Shown here one piece after another: positions 1 to 8,723 of a stretch of 34,201 nucleotides of DNA (positions are counted from its first letter, which is position 1; each line of letters starts with the position of its first letter). The notes beneath the pieces were generated by a model. It did no database searches, was not told the origin of the DNA, and saw nothing but the letters and a program-made list of their open reading frames with translations. A program made the translations under genes and the position numbers. Source of the stretch: CAZGLR01 sp964526635 (GTDB lineage Bacteria > Zixibacteria > MSB-5A5 > GN15 > JAAZOE01). Location of the stretch: NCBI GenBank assembly GCA_964526635.1, contig CAZGLR010000022.1:1-34201 (forward strand). The letters are read 5' to 3'.

Positions 1-32
1 TGGGTGGGCGCCGCACATAAAGATGAAATATT

Positions 33-314
33 TTGCGATTCTCTATCTCGGTATCATCCGGTACCGCCGCCGACAAAGTCGCGGCGCTGGAAAAAGCCGG
101 TATCCCCGTGGCGACATCGCCCCTTGAGTTACCCTTGCTGATGACCGAGAAACTGAAAGACACGAAAGTAACCGCTAAGAAGCAAACGGCCAGGACGGGT
201 AAGACCGCCTCGACCGCAAAAGGTAAAAAGACGGCCGCCAAAAAGACGACCGCCAAGAAAAAATCGGATACCGAGAAGACGCCAAGACCGTCGATTCGGC
301 CGAAAAAACGTTAG
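33..314 (+). CDS. sucD: Succinyl-CoA synthetase alpha subunit, C-terminal fragment with a Lys/Ala-rich tail
   Basis: Only the end of the gene is here. The segment SSGTAADKVAALEKAGIPVA followed by SPLELPLLMTEKL is the typical C-terminus of SucD, the CoA/phospho-His subunit that makes ATP or GTP from succinyl-CoA in the TCA cycle. The family normally ends near this point. Here the frame continues for about 50 residues of Lys/Ala/Thr-rich, histone H1-like sequence (AAKKTTAKKK and similar). The frame is broken upstream: stops lie at 18-20 and 24-26, and the expected GHAGAI motif is partly recovered only in another frame (AIL at 35-43). The listed start (a TTG at 33) is therefore not a real start. 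The gene heads the operon continuing into korD. SucD identity is fairly sure; the state of the 5' edge is not. Confidence 0.75.
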   Translation: MRFSISVSSGTAADKVAALEKAGIPVATSPLELPLLMTEKLKDTKVTAKKQTARTGKTASTAKGKKTAAKKTTAKKKSDTEKTPRPSIRPKKR

Positions 315-348
315 GCGATTTTCGTCACTTACCTATTAGGAGTGCATC

Positions 349-636
349 ATGTCCGAGGAGAAACCCGAGGCTAAGGCGACTACCGAAGAGAAAAAAACGC
401 CGCCGGCACCTAAGAAACCAAAGTACCCGTTTCAGGAAGGGAAGGGGCTTCCACCTTTGAACCTGTATCTTCACTGGTGCAAGGCCTGCAATCTTTGTAT
501 TGCGTTATGCCCCCAGGAAGTCTTTGAACCTGACCGTGACGGCAAACCGATCGTGGCCAGGCCGGAAGAGTGTACGCAGTGCGCAATCTGCTGGCTGCAC
601 TGCCCGGACTTTGTCATAACCTCGAATTATAAGTAG
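349..636 (+). CDS. korD: 2-oxoacid:ferredoxin oxidoreductase delta subunit (2x[4Fe-4S] ferredoxin)
   Basis: This is a 95-residue ferredoxin-like subunit. Residues 1-28 are a Lys/Glu/Pro-rich extension. They are followed by two [4Fe-4S] motifs, CKACNLCIALCP and CTQCAICWLHCP, each CxxCxxCxxxCP. In the KorABCD/VorABCD family this subunit carries electrons from the thiamine centre to external ferredoxin. The start is supported by TAGGAG eight bases upstream. korA begins 11 bases after its stop, so the four Kor genes form one transcriptional unit in the order D-A-B-C. The substrate (2-oxoglutarate, or a branched-chain or other 2-oxoacid) is not determined by this subunit; the TCA-cycle neighbours favour 2-oxoglutarate. 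Confidence 0.88.
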   Translation: MSEEKPEAKATTEEKKTPPAPKKPKYPFQEGKGLPPLNLYLHWCKACNLCIALCPQEVFEPDRDGKPIVARPEECTQCAICWLHCPDFVITSNYK

Positions 637-647
637 GAGTTACGGCT

Positions 648-1802
648 ATGGCCAATACAACTGTTGAAGCCCCCTCCCGGGTTCTGACGCAGGGCAACGA
701 AGCCTGCGCCCTGGGAGCAATCTATGCCGGTTGTCGCTTCTTCGGCGGGTATCCGATTACACCGTCGACCGAAGTCGCTGAACTCATGTCGCGGCTTCTG
801 CCGCAGCATGGCGGCCGGTTCATTCAAATGGAAGATGAAATCGGGTCCATTGCGGCGGTCATCGGCGCCTCCGTTGCCGGCGCCAAATCCATGACGGCCA
901 CCAGCGGCCCCGGTTATTCACTCATGGTCGAGAATATCGGCTATGCCTATATGGCTGAAGTGCCCTGCGTTATCGTCAATGTACAGCGCGGCGGGCCATC
1001 AACCGGCTTGCCGACCAAAATCGGCCAGGCCGACACCATGCAGGCCAAATGGGGGCCCCATGGCGACTACACCGCTATTGCGGTGGCGCCGGCTTCGGTC
1101 CGCGAATGCTTTGAGCAAACAGTCAAAGCCTTCAACTATGCCGAACGATTCCGTACGCCGGTGACTGTTCTCTCCGATGAAGTCCTCGGACATATGCGGG
1201 AAATGATGTCGCCGCCTCTGGAAGGCGAATTGGCAGTCTTCAACCGGGAAAAACCGGATGTGCCGCCGGAGTGGTACCATCATTTCGAAATTACGCCCAG
1301 TCTGGTGTCACCCATGGCCAGCTTCGGTGATGGTTACCGTTTCCATATGACCGGACTGACCCACGATCAGGATGGGTTCCCGACTGCGAACATCGATGAA
1401 ATCCGCCGCAAACTCGATAAACTCCGCAATAAGATCATGCGTTTTTCCGATGAACTTATCCAGATAGAAACCGAGATGACCGATGACGCCAGCATCGTGG
1501 TGATCGCCTATGGCACCGCCGCACGCGCGTCGCAGCAGGCGGTTCATATGGCCCGCAAGAATCGCATTCACGCCGGTTTGATCCGCCCGATTACAATCTG
1601 GCCGATGGCTGAGGAGACGATTAGGGAACACCTCAAACATGCCAAGACAGCACTGGTGGTCGAATTGAACATGGGCCAGCTGGTGCATGAGATCGAACGG
1701 ATTGCACCGCGAAGCTGCAAAGTGGAAAGCCTGAACCGTTACGACGGCGAAGTGCTTAACCCCGTGGAAATTTATAAAAGAATCAGGGAGGTGAAGCGAT
1801 GA
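648..1802 (+). CDS. korA: 2-oxoacid:ferredoxin oxidoreductase alpha subunit
   Basis: The 384-residue product matches the stand-alone alpha subunit of KorABCD enzymes. It opens with a pyrimidine-binding domain (QGNEACALGAIYAGCRFFGG, then YPITPSTEVAE) and contains the IQMEDEIGSIAAVIGASVAG and TATSGPGYSLM segments. Domain II follows in the C-terminal third (IVVIAYGTAARASQQAV). With KorB it oxidatively decarboxylates a 2-oxoacid to acyl-CoA with reduction of ferredoxin, a reaction that can also run in reverse for CO2 fixation. Its stop overlaps the korB start (ATGA at 1799-1802), which implies translational coupling. TAGGAG upstream supports the start. Sitting between sucD and mdh/icd, it most likely acts on 2-oxoglutarate, but this is inference from context. 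Confidence 0.92.
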   Translation: MANTTVEAPSRVLTQGNEACALGAIYAGCRFFGGYPITPSTEVAELMSRLLPQHGGRFIQMEDEIGSIAAVIGASVAGAKSMTATSGPGYSLMVENIGYAYMAEVPCVIVNVQRGGPSTGLPTKIGQADTMQAKWGPHGDYTAIAVAPASVRECFEQTVKAFNYAERFRTPVTVLSDEVLGHMREMMSPPLEGELAVFNREKPDVPPEWYHHFEITPSLVSPMASFGDGYRFHMTGLTHDQDGFPTANIDEIRRKLDKLRNKIMRFSDELIQIETEMTDDASIVVIAYGTAARASQQAVHMARKNRIHAGLIRPITIWPMAEETIREHLKHAKTALVVELNMGQLVHEIERIAPRSCKVESLNRYDGEVLNPVEIYKRIREVKR

Positions 1803-2653
1803 GCACGGAAACCAAGCAGCAACAGACCTCCGATGTCACCCATCACTATCTGCGCGCCAAAAAGAAATTTCCGAATGTCTGGTGCCCCGGATGCGGTATC
1901 GGCATCGTGATGGGTTCAATCATCCGCGCCGTTGATCATCTCGGACTGAAAAAAGATGATGTCGCCCTGATCTCCGGTATCGGTTGCAGCAGCCGCCTGC
2001 CGGTGTATCTGGATTTCAATACGCTGCACACCACCCATGGCCGCGCGATTGCCTTTGCCACCGGTGTCAAACTGGCCAAACCTAAGTTGAATGTGATCGT
2101 GGTTACCGGTGACGGCGACGGTCTGGCGATTGGCGGTAACCATTTCATCCACGCCTGCCGCCGCAACATCAACCTGACGGTCATCCTGATCAATAATCAG
2201 ATTTACGGCATGACCGGCGGGCAGTGTAGTCCGGCGACGCCATCGCATTCCTTTGCCACGACCGCGCCGTATGGCAATGTCGAGAAGAATTTCGATGCCA
2301 CACAACTGGCCAAAGCGGCCGGCGCCTCGTACGTTGCGCGCAGCACGGTGTACCATGTGCAGCAAATGGATAAACTGATTATCAGCGGAATTGCGAAGAA
2401 AGGCTTTTCGCTGATCGAGGCGGTCTCCAATTGTCATACCTATTATGGGCGTCTTAACAAATCGGGCGATTCCGTCGCCATGATCAACTGGATGAAGGAA
2501 CACGCGATTTCAGCCAAAATAGCTAAGAACCTGCCTCCCGAAAAACTCGAGGGCAAGTTCCTGACCGGTCTGCTCTGGGATGTGGATCATACGGAGTATG
2601 TCGAGGAATACCAGAAGATAATAGATAAATTCCAACCCAAACAGGAAGACTAA
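1799..2653 (+). CDS. korB: 2-oxoacid:ferredoxin oxidoreductase beta subunit (TPP-binding)
   Basis: The 284-residue beta subunit carries the thiamine diphosphate site. The iron-sulfur segment WCPGCGIG lies near residue 25, GIGCSSR near 63, the TPP/Mg motif GDGDGLAIGGNH near 105, and INNQIYGMTGGQ about 25 residues later, matching the GDG-x(25-30)-N pattern. The length agrees with KorB/VorB rather than with single-chain pyruvate:ferredoxin oxidoreductase. It overlaps korA by four bases, and korC starts three bases after its stop, so it sits in a tightly coupled operon. The enzyme is oxygen-sensitive in most known members, which suggests an anaerobic or microaerobic lifestyle. Confidence 0.92.
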   Translation: MSTETKQQQTSDVTHHYLRAKKKFPNVWCPGCGIGIVMGSIIRAVDHLGLKKDDVALISGIGCSSRLPVYLDFNTLHTTHGRAIAFATGVKLAKPKLNVIVVTGDGDGLAIGGNHFIHACRRNINLTVILINNQIYGMTGGQCSPATPSHSFATTAPYGNVEKNFDATQLAKAAGASYVARSTVYHVQQMDKLIISGIAKKGFSLIEAVSNCHTYYGRLNKSGDSVAMINWMKEHAISAKIAKNLPPEKLEGKFLTGLLWDVDHTEYVEEYQKIIDKFQPKQED

Positions 2654-2656
2654 ACC

Positions 2657-3256
2657 ATGACCACCTCGACAAAAAACAAATCGAACACAAGCGCCAGAAA
2701 TCACAAAGAGAGCGCTGACGATCGGTATGAGATCCGGTTTTCCGGCGCCGGTGGTCACGGAGTGATTCTGGCGGCCGTCCTGATGGCGCGTGCCACCGGG
2801 CAGGACCCGAAAATCAACGTTGTCCAGACGCAGAGTTACGGGCCGGAAGCCCGCGGGGGCGCCAGCCGCGCCGACGTTGTCATCGCCAAGGGAAATATCT
2901 ACTATCCCAAGACGATGAAATTGGATCTGCTTTTGGCGTTTACTCAGGAAGCCTGCGACAAATACTATGGCGATCTGAAACCGGATGGCCTGCTGGTGGT
3001 CGATGCCACTATGGTCACGAAAATCCCGGTGAAAAACAGCTTTGCGTTTCCACTTATCAGGACCGCCCGTGAACAGGTTGGGCATCCGATGGTGGCCAAC
3101 GTGATTGCCCTGGGCGCCATTGCCGAACTTACCAAACTGGCACCGCTTGACGATTTCCGCAAGGTCGTCAGGGAATTCGCCCCCAAGGGCACCGAAGAGA
3201 AAAACCTCATGGCACTGGAACTTGGATTCGAACTGGCCAAAAAGGCTAAAGGCTAA
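2657..3256 (+). CDS. korC: 2-oxoacid:ferredoxin oxidoreductase gamma subunit
   Basis: The 199-residue product has a roughly 22-residue Ser/Asn/Lys-rich leader and then the gamma-subunit domain: IRFSGAGGHGVILAA, QTQSYGPEARGGASRADVV, and a C-terminal helix region ending ELAKKAKG. In the family this domain helps bind CoA and completes the KorABCD complex. Its ATG lies three bases after korB, with the ribosome site inside the korB end. ndk follows 20 bases later. The polar N-terminal leader is not part of the conserved domain and looks disordered. Confidence 0.9.
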   Translation: MTTSTKNKSNTSARNHKESADDRYEIRFSGAGGHGVILAAVLMARATGQDPKINVVQTQSYGPEARGGASRADVVIAKGNIYYPKTMKLDLLLAFTQEACDKYYGDLKPDGLLVVDATMVTKIPVKNSFAFPLIRTAREQVGHPMVANVIALGAIAELTKLAPLDDFRKVVREFAPKGTEEKNLMALELGFELAKKAKG

Positions 3257-3276
3257 CGGAGAGGAAGACCAACACT

Positions 3277-3675
3277 GTGGAACAGACACTGCTTTTAATA
3301 AAGCCCGATGCGACCGAACGCAATCTGATTGGACATGTTATCAGCCGACTCGAGAAAGCCCGTTTTGCCATCAAGGGACTGAGAATGACCCGGCTGTCCA
3401 AAGATGAAGCTGGTCGTTTTTATGCCGTCCATACCGACAAACCGTTCTACGAAGAACTCTGCGACTATATGTCGTCGGGTCCCATCGTGGCGGTTTTACT
3501 GGAAAAGGAAAACGCTATCTCGGATCTTCGTGATCTGATCGGCGCCACCGATCCGAAAGAGGCGGCCTGTGGGACGCTGCGCTGGGAAATTGCTGTTGAC
3601 AAAGGCAGCAATTCAGTGCATGCATCCGACTCCGCCGAATCGGCCCGAATTGAAATTCCCTTCTTTTTTGGATAG
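3277..3675 (+). CDS. ndk: Nucleoside-diphosphate kinase
   Basis: The 132-residue protein is a near-standard NDK: TLLLIKPDATERNLIG at the N-terminus, FYAVHTDKPFYEEL, MSSGPIVAVLLEKENAI, GATDPKEAACGTLR, and the catalytic histidine in NSVHASDS (His115). It transfers the gamma phosphate from ATP or GTP to other nucleoside diphosphates through a phospho-histidine. The start is GTG, preceded by GGAGAGGAAG. Its place inside a sucD-kor operon fits use of the NTP made by succinyl-CoA synthetase, since NDK can interconvert GTP and ATP. That link is inference; the enzyme assignment is secure. Confidence 0.95.
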   Translation: MEQTLLLIKPDATERNLIGHVISRLEKARFAIKGLRMTRLSKDEAGRFYAVHTDKPFYEELCDYMSSGPIVAVLLEKENAISDLRDLIGATDPKEAACGTLRWEIAVDKGSNSVHASDSAESARIEIPFFFG

Positions 3676-3680
3676 GTGAT

Positions 3681-4907
3681 ATGCCGACCGTTGCTTTTGG
3701 CGACAATTTTCTCTCTTTCGACCTCGATCCCGGGGACTCGCTCACCGAGCGTGAACCGGGGGATAGCGGCCTGATTTGGAACACCCGGCGATTTGCAGAG
3801 ATCCTGGCGGCGTCACGCTTTGAATCTATGATCGGTGGCCAAAAGCCGCTTGTGATAGTCAACGACGCTTTCCGGCCGACCCCGACCGGCGCTGTCCTGG
3901 CGCAGATAAAGAATCTCTATCCCGACTTCGCGGCTGACTTCATCATCGCCTGCGGAAATCATCCGGCCCCGAATCAGGACGATATGGCCACTATTTTCAA
4001 GGGATTCGCTGTCCCCGAAAGCAGCAAGGTATTCGTTCACGATTCCCGCAATATCGAATCAATGACTGAAATCGGAAAAAATGATGATTTTCCGGTTTAT
4101 ATCAACAGCGCGGTATTTGATTATCACGCCCTGATCGTCATTGGTTCGGTCGAGCCGCACTATTTCGCCGGTTTCACCGGCGGACGCAAATCGATCGTTC
4201 CGGGCCTGTGCGATATCGATACCACGCGACGAAACCATGCGCTGGCAGTATCGACCGAAGCGAGACCATTGCGGCTGACCGGAAATCCGGTTGCCGAGCA
4301 TCTTGCGCGGCTTTTATCGCAGATTGAGCTTCCTCCCATTTTTTCGTTTCAAATTGTGGCCGGCCGCGATCGTCAGGTGCTCGATTGTTTTGTCGGGGAT
4401 ATGACCTCATCATTCGAACAGGCAGTTGATCTGGCAACACAGGTCTACGGCTTCAAACCGGAGCATCAGTATGATCTTGTCGTCGCCGAAATGACCGCGC
4501 CGCTGGATCGCAACCTGTATCAAATGCAAAAGGGAATCGAAAATTGTGCCGCGGCGGTCAAAAACGACGGCACCCTGCTGGTTATTTCACCCTGCAACGA
4601 GGGAATCGGCAACGATGAGTTTTTTCAACTGGCGGGACGGCTCCACAACGAGGAAATGGTTGTATCGTACGCCGACATGGACAACCCGCCCCTGGGTATC
4701 CATAAACTGTCCCGCGTGGTCCGCCTGCAGGACCGTATTAGCGTCAAGGCAATAACCAAAATCAAACATGAAATTCTGGAACAGGTGTTTATCGAACCGG
4801 CAGTCGCTATCGATTCCGAAATTCAGAAACTGAAATCGGACGAACGTCGACAGATCGATATCCTGCTGGTTCGAGATGCCGGTTTATTGGCAGTTACATC
4901 GGATTGA
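3681..4907 (+). CDS. LarA-family nickel-pincer-dependent 2-hydroxyacid racemase/epimerase homologue
   Basis: This 408-residue protein belongs to the lactate racemase (LarA, formerly DUF2088) superfamily. The residues known to matter in LarA have counterparts by eye: Asp62 and Arg65 in NDAFRP, His94 in CGNHP, His160 in EPHYFAGF, Lys170 in GGRK (the lysine that carries the pincer cofactor) and His186 in RRNHAL. The spacings 160-170-186 equal those of the Lactiplantibacillus enzyme (174-184-200). The N-terminal ~200 residues form the cofactor domain; the rest is the second domain. It starts five bases after ndk and is followed by mdh. No larB, larC or larE cofactor genes are visible here. Substrate is unknown; the mdh neighbour makes malate an attractive candidate. 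Family confidence is high, substrate confidence low. Confidence 0.85.
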   Translation: MPTVAFGDNFLSFDLDPGDSLTEREPGDSGLIWNTRRFAEILAASRFESMIGGQKPLVIVNDAFRPTPTGAVLAQIKNLYPDFAADFIIACGNHPAPNQDDMATIFKGFAVPESSKVFVHDSRNIESMTEIGKNDDFPVYINSAVFDYHALIVIGSVEPHYFAGFTGGRKSIVPGLCDIDTTRRNHALAVSTEARPLRLTGNPVAEHLARLLSQIELPPIFSFQIVAGRDRQVLDCFVGDMTSSFEQAVDLATQVYGFKPEHQYDLVVAEMTAPLDRNLYQMQKGIENCAAAVKNDGTLLVISPCNEGIGNDEFFQLAGRLHNEEMVVSYADMDNPPLGIHKLSRVVRLQDRISVKAITKIKHEILEQVFIEPAVAIDSEIQKLKSDERRQIDILLVRDAGLLAVTSD

Positions 4908-4934
4908 TATATACAAACGAATCGGAGGCAAGGT

Positions 4935-5861
4935 ATGAACAAGAAAATCGCAGTAATCGGAGCCGGAAATGTGGGCGCCAGTTGTGCCCAGTATCTGGCC
5001 GAAGCTAATCTGGCTGATATCGTCATGGTTGATATCGTCGAAGGACTGCCGCAGGGGAAGGCACTTGACCTGACCCAGGCCGGTCCTGTTCGGGGATACA
5101 ATTGCAACGTGAGCGGCAGCAACGATTTCGCCGATATCGCCGGCGCCGACGTCGTCGTCATGACCGCCGGTCTGGCCCGCAAGCCCGGGATGACGCGAGA
5201 AGATCTACTCAACAAAAACGCCGATATCATTGGCGGCGTGGCCGATGAAGTCAAGAAAAACGCGCCCGATGCATTCTTCATCATGGTCTCGAACCCACTG
5301 GATATCATGACGTATCACGCCTTTAAGAAAACCGGATTCCCGAAAAACCGTGTTTTCGGACAGGCTGGCGTACTTGATTCCATCCGCTTTCGCACGTTTA
5401 TCGCGATGGAACTTGGCGTCGCTCCGACCGATACGCAGGCAATGGTCCTCGGCGGCCATGGTGATACCATGGTTCCGCTGCCGCGCTACACCACCGTGGC
5501 CGGTATTCCCATCAGTGAACTGATCCCGAAAGACCGCATCGATGCGATCTCAGACCGCACCCGCAACGGCGGCGGCGAAATCGTCAAGCTGCTCAAAACC
5601 GGTTCAGCCTACTATGCGCCGGCGGCATCGACCGTCGACATGGTCCGGGCCGTCCTGTGCGACGAAAAGAAAGTACTGCCCGCCTCGGCCTATCTCGAGG
5701 GCGAATACGGCATCAAGGACCTCTACATCGGCGTCCCGGTCGTGCTTGGCGCCAATGGCGTCGAGCGGATCATCGAACTCAAGCTCAACGACGAAGAACT
5801 CGGTATGCTGAAGAGTTCAGCCGAAACCTATAAAGAATTTCTGCAGATCATCGGATATTAA
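4935..5861 (+). CDS. mdh: Malate dehydrogenase (LDH-like type)
   Basis: The 308-residue NAD-dependent dehydrogenase opens with the Rossmann motif IGAGNVGAS and has Asp33 at the end of beta-2 (MVDIVEG), which favours NAD over NADP. The substrate loop ARKPGMTRED carries Arg82 and Arg88; arginine at position 82, where lactate dehydrogenases have glutamine, points to malate/oxaloacetate. The catalytic pair is Asp148 (GVLDSIRF) and His175 (GGHGDTMVPL). Length matches LDH-like bacterial MDHs. GGAGGCAAGGT precedes the ATG. It lies between the LarA homologue and icd in the TCA operon and interconverts malate and oxaloacetate in the cytoplasm. Confidence 0.95.
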   Translation: MNKKIAVIGAGNVGASCAQYLAEANLADIVMVDIVEGLPQGKALDLTQAGPVRGYNCNVSGSNDFADIAGADVVVMTAGLARKPGMTREDLLNKNADIIGGVADEVKKNAPDAFFIMVSNPLDIMTYHAFKKTGFPKNRVFGQAGVLDSIRFRTFIAMELGVAPTDTQAMVLGGHGDTMVPLPRYTTVAGIPISELIPKDRIDAISDRTRNGGGEIVKLLKTGSAYYAPAASTVDMVRAVLCDEKKVLPASAYLEGEYGIKDLYIGVPVVLGANGVERIIELKLNDEELGMLKSSAETYKEFLQIIGY

Positions 5862-5875
5862 TCTAAGGAGAGACA

Positions 5876-7126
<1,251 letters not shown>

Positions 7127-7157
7127 CACTCCCGGCAACGTCGTTGCCAAATTACAT

Positions 7158-7188
7158 AAAAAAAGCCCCTGGTAACCGGGGGCTTTTT
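7158..7188. terminator. Bidirectional intrinsic terminator between icd and nfnB
   Basis: A perfect 8-bp stem, GCCCCTGG (7165-7172) with CCGGGGGC (7176-7183) counting one G-U pair and a three-base loop, is flanked by an A-run on one side and a T-run on the other. It can therefore terminate both the rightward TCA operon and the leftward nfn operon, which converge here. Confidence 0.93.
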
Positions 7189-7214
7189 CGTGCGTCATTT
7201 ATATAAGCAAGTAA

Positions 7215-8696
7215 TTACTTCTTGACTGCTTCACCCTCCTGCTTCTTTTCTTCACTTTCATCGACCATGGGCAGACCCAGCATATAGCGATGCATCGCAC
7301 GGGCGGCAACTTTGCCCGCACCCGCCGCCAGAATAACCGTTGCCCCACCGGTGACAATATCACCGCCGGCAAAGACGCCCTCGCGCGAGGACAGCATCGT
7401 CTTCTCATCGACTTCGATGTTGCCCCAGCGATTGGTCTTGAGCCCCGGTGTGGTCTGTGGAATAAGCGGATTGGACGAGTTACCCACGGCGACGACAACC
7501 GTATCGACCGGAATCAAAAACTCCGAGCCTTCGATCGGTACAGGGCGGCGCCGGCCGGAACTGTCGGGTTCACCCAGTTCCATCTTGACACACTCCATAT
7601 GCGTCAACCAGCCGTCATCATCGCCGATAAACCGGGTCGGGTTGGTCAACAACATGATCTCCACGCCCTCCTGCTCGGCGTGATGAATCTCTTCAGTACG
7701 CGCCGGCATTTCCTTGCGACTGCGGCGATAGACAATCATCGCACGTTCGGCGCCGAGCCGCAGCGCGGTGCGGACACTATCCATGGCGGTATTACCACCA
7801 CCCAGTACAGCCACCCGTTTGCCCGAAGCGATTGGCGTGTCATAGTTTGGGAAATCATAGCCCTTCATTAAATTGGCCCGGGTCAAAAATTCGTTAGCGG
7901 CATAGACGCCCTTGAGATTTTCCCCCGGCAGACGCAGGAAGTTGGGGAGACCCGCACCGGTACCGATAAAGACCGAGTTGTATCCCGCTTCGAAGAGCTC
8001 GTCGATTGTTTCGATTTTGCCGACCACATAGCTGGTTACGATTTCAACACCGAGCTTTTGCAGGTAATCAACTTCTGAAGTGACGATATCTTTTGGCAGA
8101 CGAAATTCCGGGATACCATAGACCAGCACTCCGCCCGGCTTATGCAGCGCTTCGAATATCGTCACGGTATGACCAAGCAACGCCAGATCGGCGGCCACAG
8201 TCAACCCGGCCGGCCCGGATCCGATAACCGCGACTTTCTTGCCGGTCGGGGGAGCACATTCGGGAATCTCAACTTCGTCGTGTTCGCGTTCCCAGTCGGC
8301 GACAAAGCGCTCGAGGTTGCCGACCGCAACCGACTGGAATTTCTTGGTCAGGACACATACCTGCTCACACTGCTCATCCTGCGGGCAGACCCGACCGCAG
8401 ATGGCGGGCAGGGCATTGGTTTTCTTGATTGTTTTGGCGGCCTCGGAAAACTCGCCTTCGGCCACCTGGGCGATGAATTTCGGAATATCGACTTCGACCG
8501 GGCACCCATTCATGCATTTCGGCTTGGGACAGGCGAGGCAGCGCTGCGCCTCGAGCATTGCCAGTTCCGGTGTCAGCCCAAACGGCACTTCCTTGAAATT
8601 CTTGTTTCGGACATTGGGATCCTGCTCCGGCATCTGCTGCCGCGGAATCTTCATCCGTTCTTTATTGGTCAGTTTTTTCTTGTCGTTGTCACCCAC
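7215..8696 (-). CDS. nfnB: NADH-dependent ferredoxin:NADP+ oxidoreductase, large (beta) subunit
   Basis: The 493-residue flavoprotein resembles glutamate synthase small subunits. It has an N-terminal double [4Fe-4S] domain (RCLACPKPKCMNGCP; CGRVCPQDEQCEQVC), a first dinucleotide site GSGPAGLTVAADLALLGH with PGGVLVYGIPEFRLP, and a second site VAVLGGGNTAMDSVRTALRLG. The FAD end motif is GVFAGGDIVTGGATV. Because nfnA lies immediately upstream, it is best called NfnB of the electron-bifurcating complex that couples NADH plus reduced ferredoxin to two NADPH, reversibly. The alternative GltD is less likely because no gltB is present. The start is GTG with AAAAGGAG upstream. The last ~15 residues are a Glu/Lys-rich tail. 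Confidence 0.9.
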   Translation of the reverse strand: MGDNDKKKLTNKERMKIPRQQMPEQDPNVRNKNFKEVPFGLTPELAMLEAQRCLACPKPKCMNGCPVEVDIPKFIAQVAEGEFSEAAKTIKKTNALPAICGRVCPQDEQCEQVCVLTKKFQSVAVGNLERFVADWEREHDEVEIPECAPPTGKKVAVIGSGPAGLTVAADLALLGHTVTIFEALHKPGGVLVYGIPEFRLPKDIVTSEVDYLQKLGVEIVTSYVVGKIETIDELFEAGYNSVFIGTGAGLPNFLRLPGENLKGVYAANEFLTRANLMKGYDFPNYDTPIASGKRVAVLGGGNTAMDSVRTALRLGAERAMIVYRRSRKEMPARTEEIHHAEQEGVEIMLLTNPTRFIGDDDGWLTHMECVKMELGEPDSSGRRRPVPIEGSEFLIPVDTVVVAVGNSSNPLIPQTTPGLKTNRWGNIEVDEKTMLSSREGVFAGGDIVTGGATVILAAGAGKVAARAMHRYMLGLPMVDESEEKKQEGEAVKK

Positions 8697-8723
8697 GGTT
8701 TGCTCCTTTTATCTGGCGCAAAG

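Noticed and set aside
1916..2503. Minus-strand reading frame of 195 codons across korB
   Set aside because: It is a shadow of the conserved beta subunit; the GDGDG and CPGCG motifs fix the plus frame.
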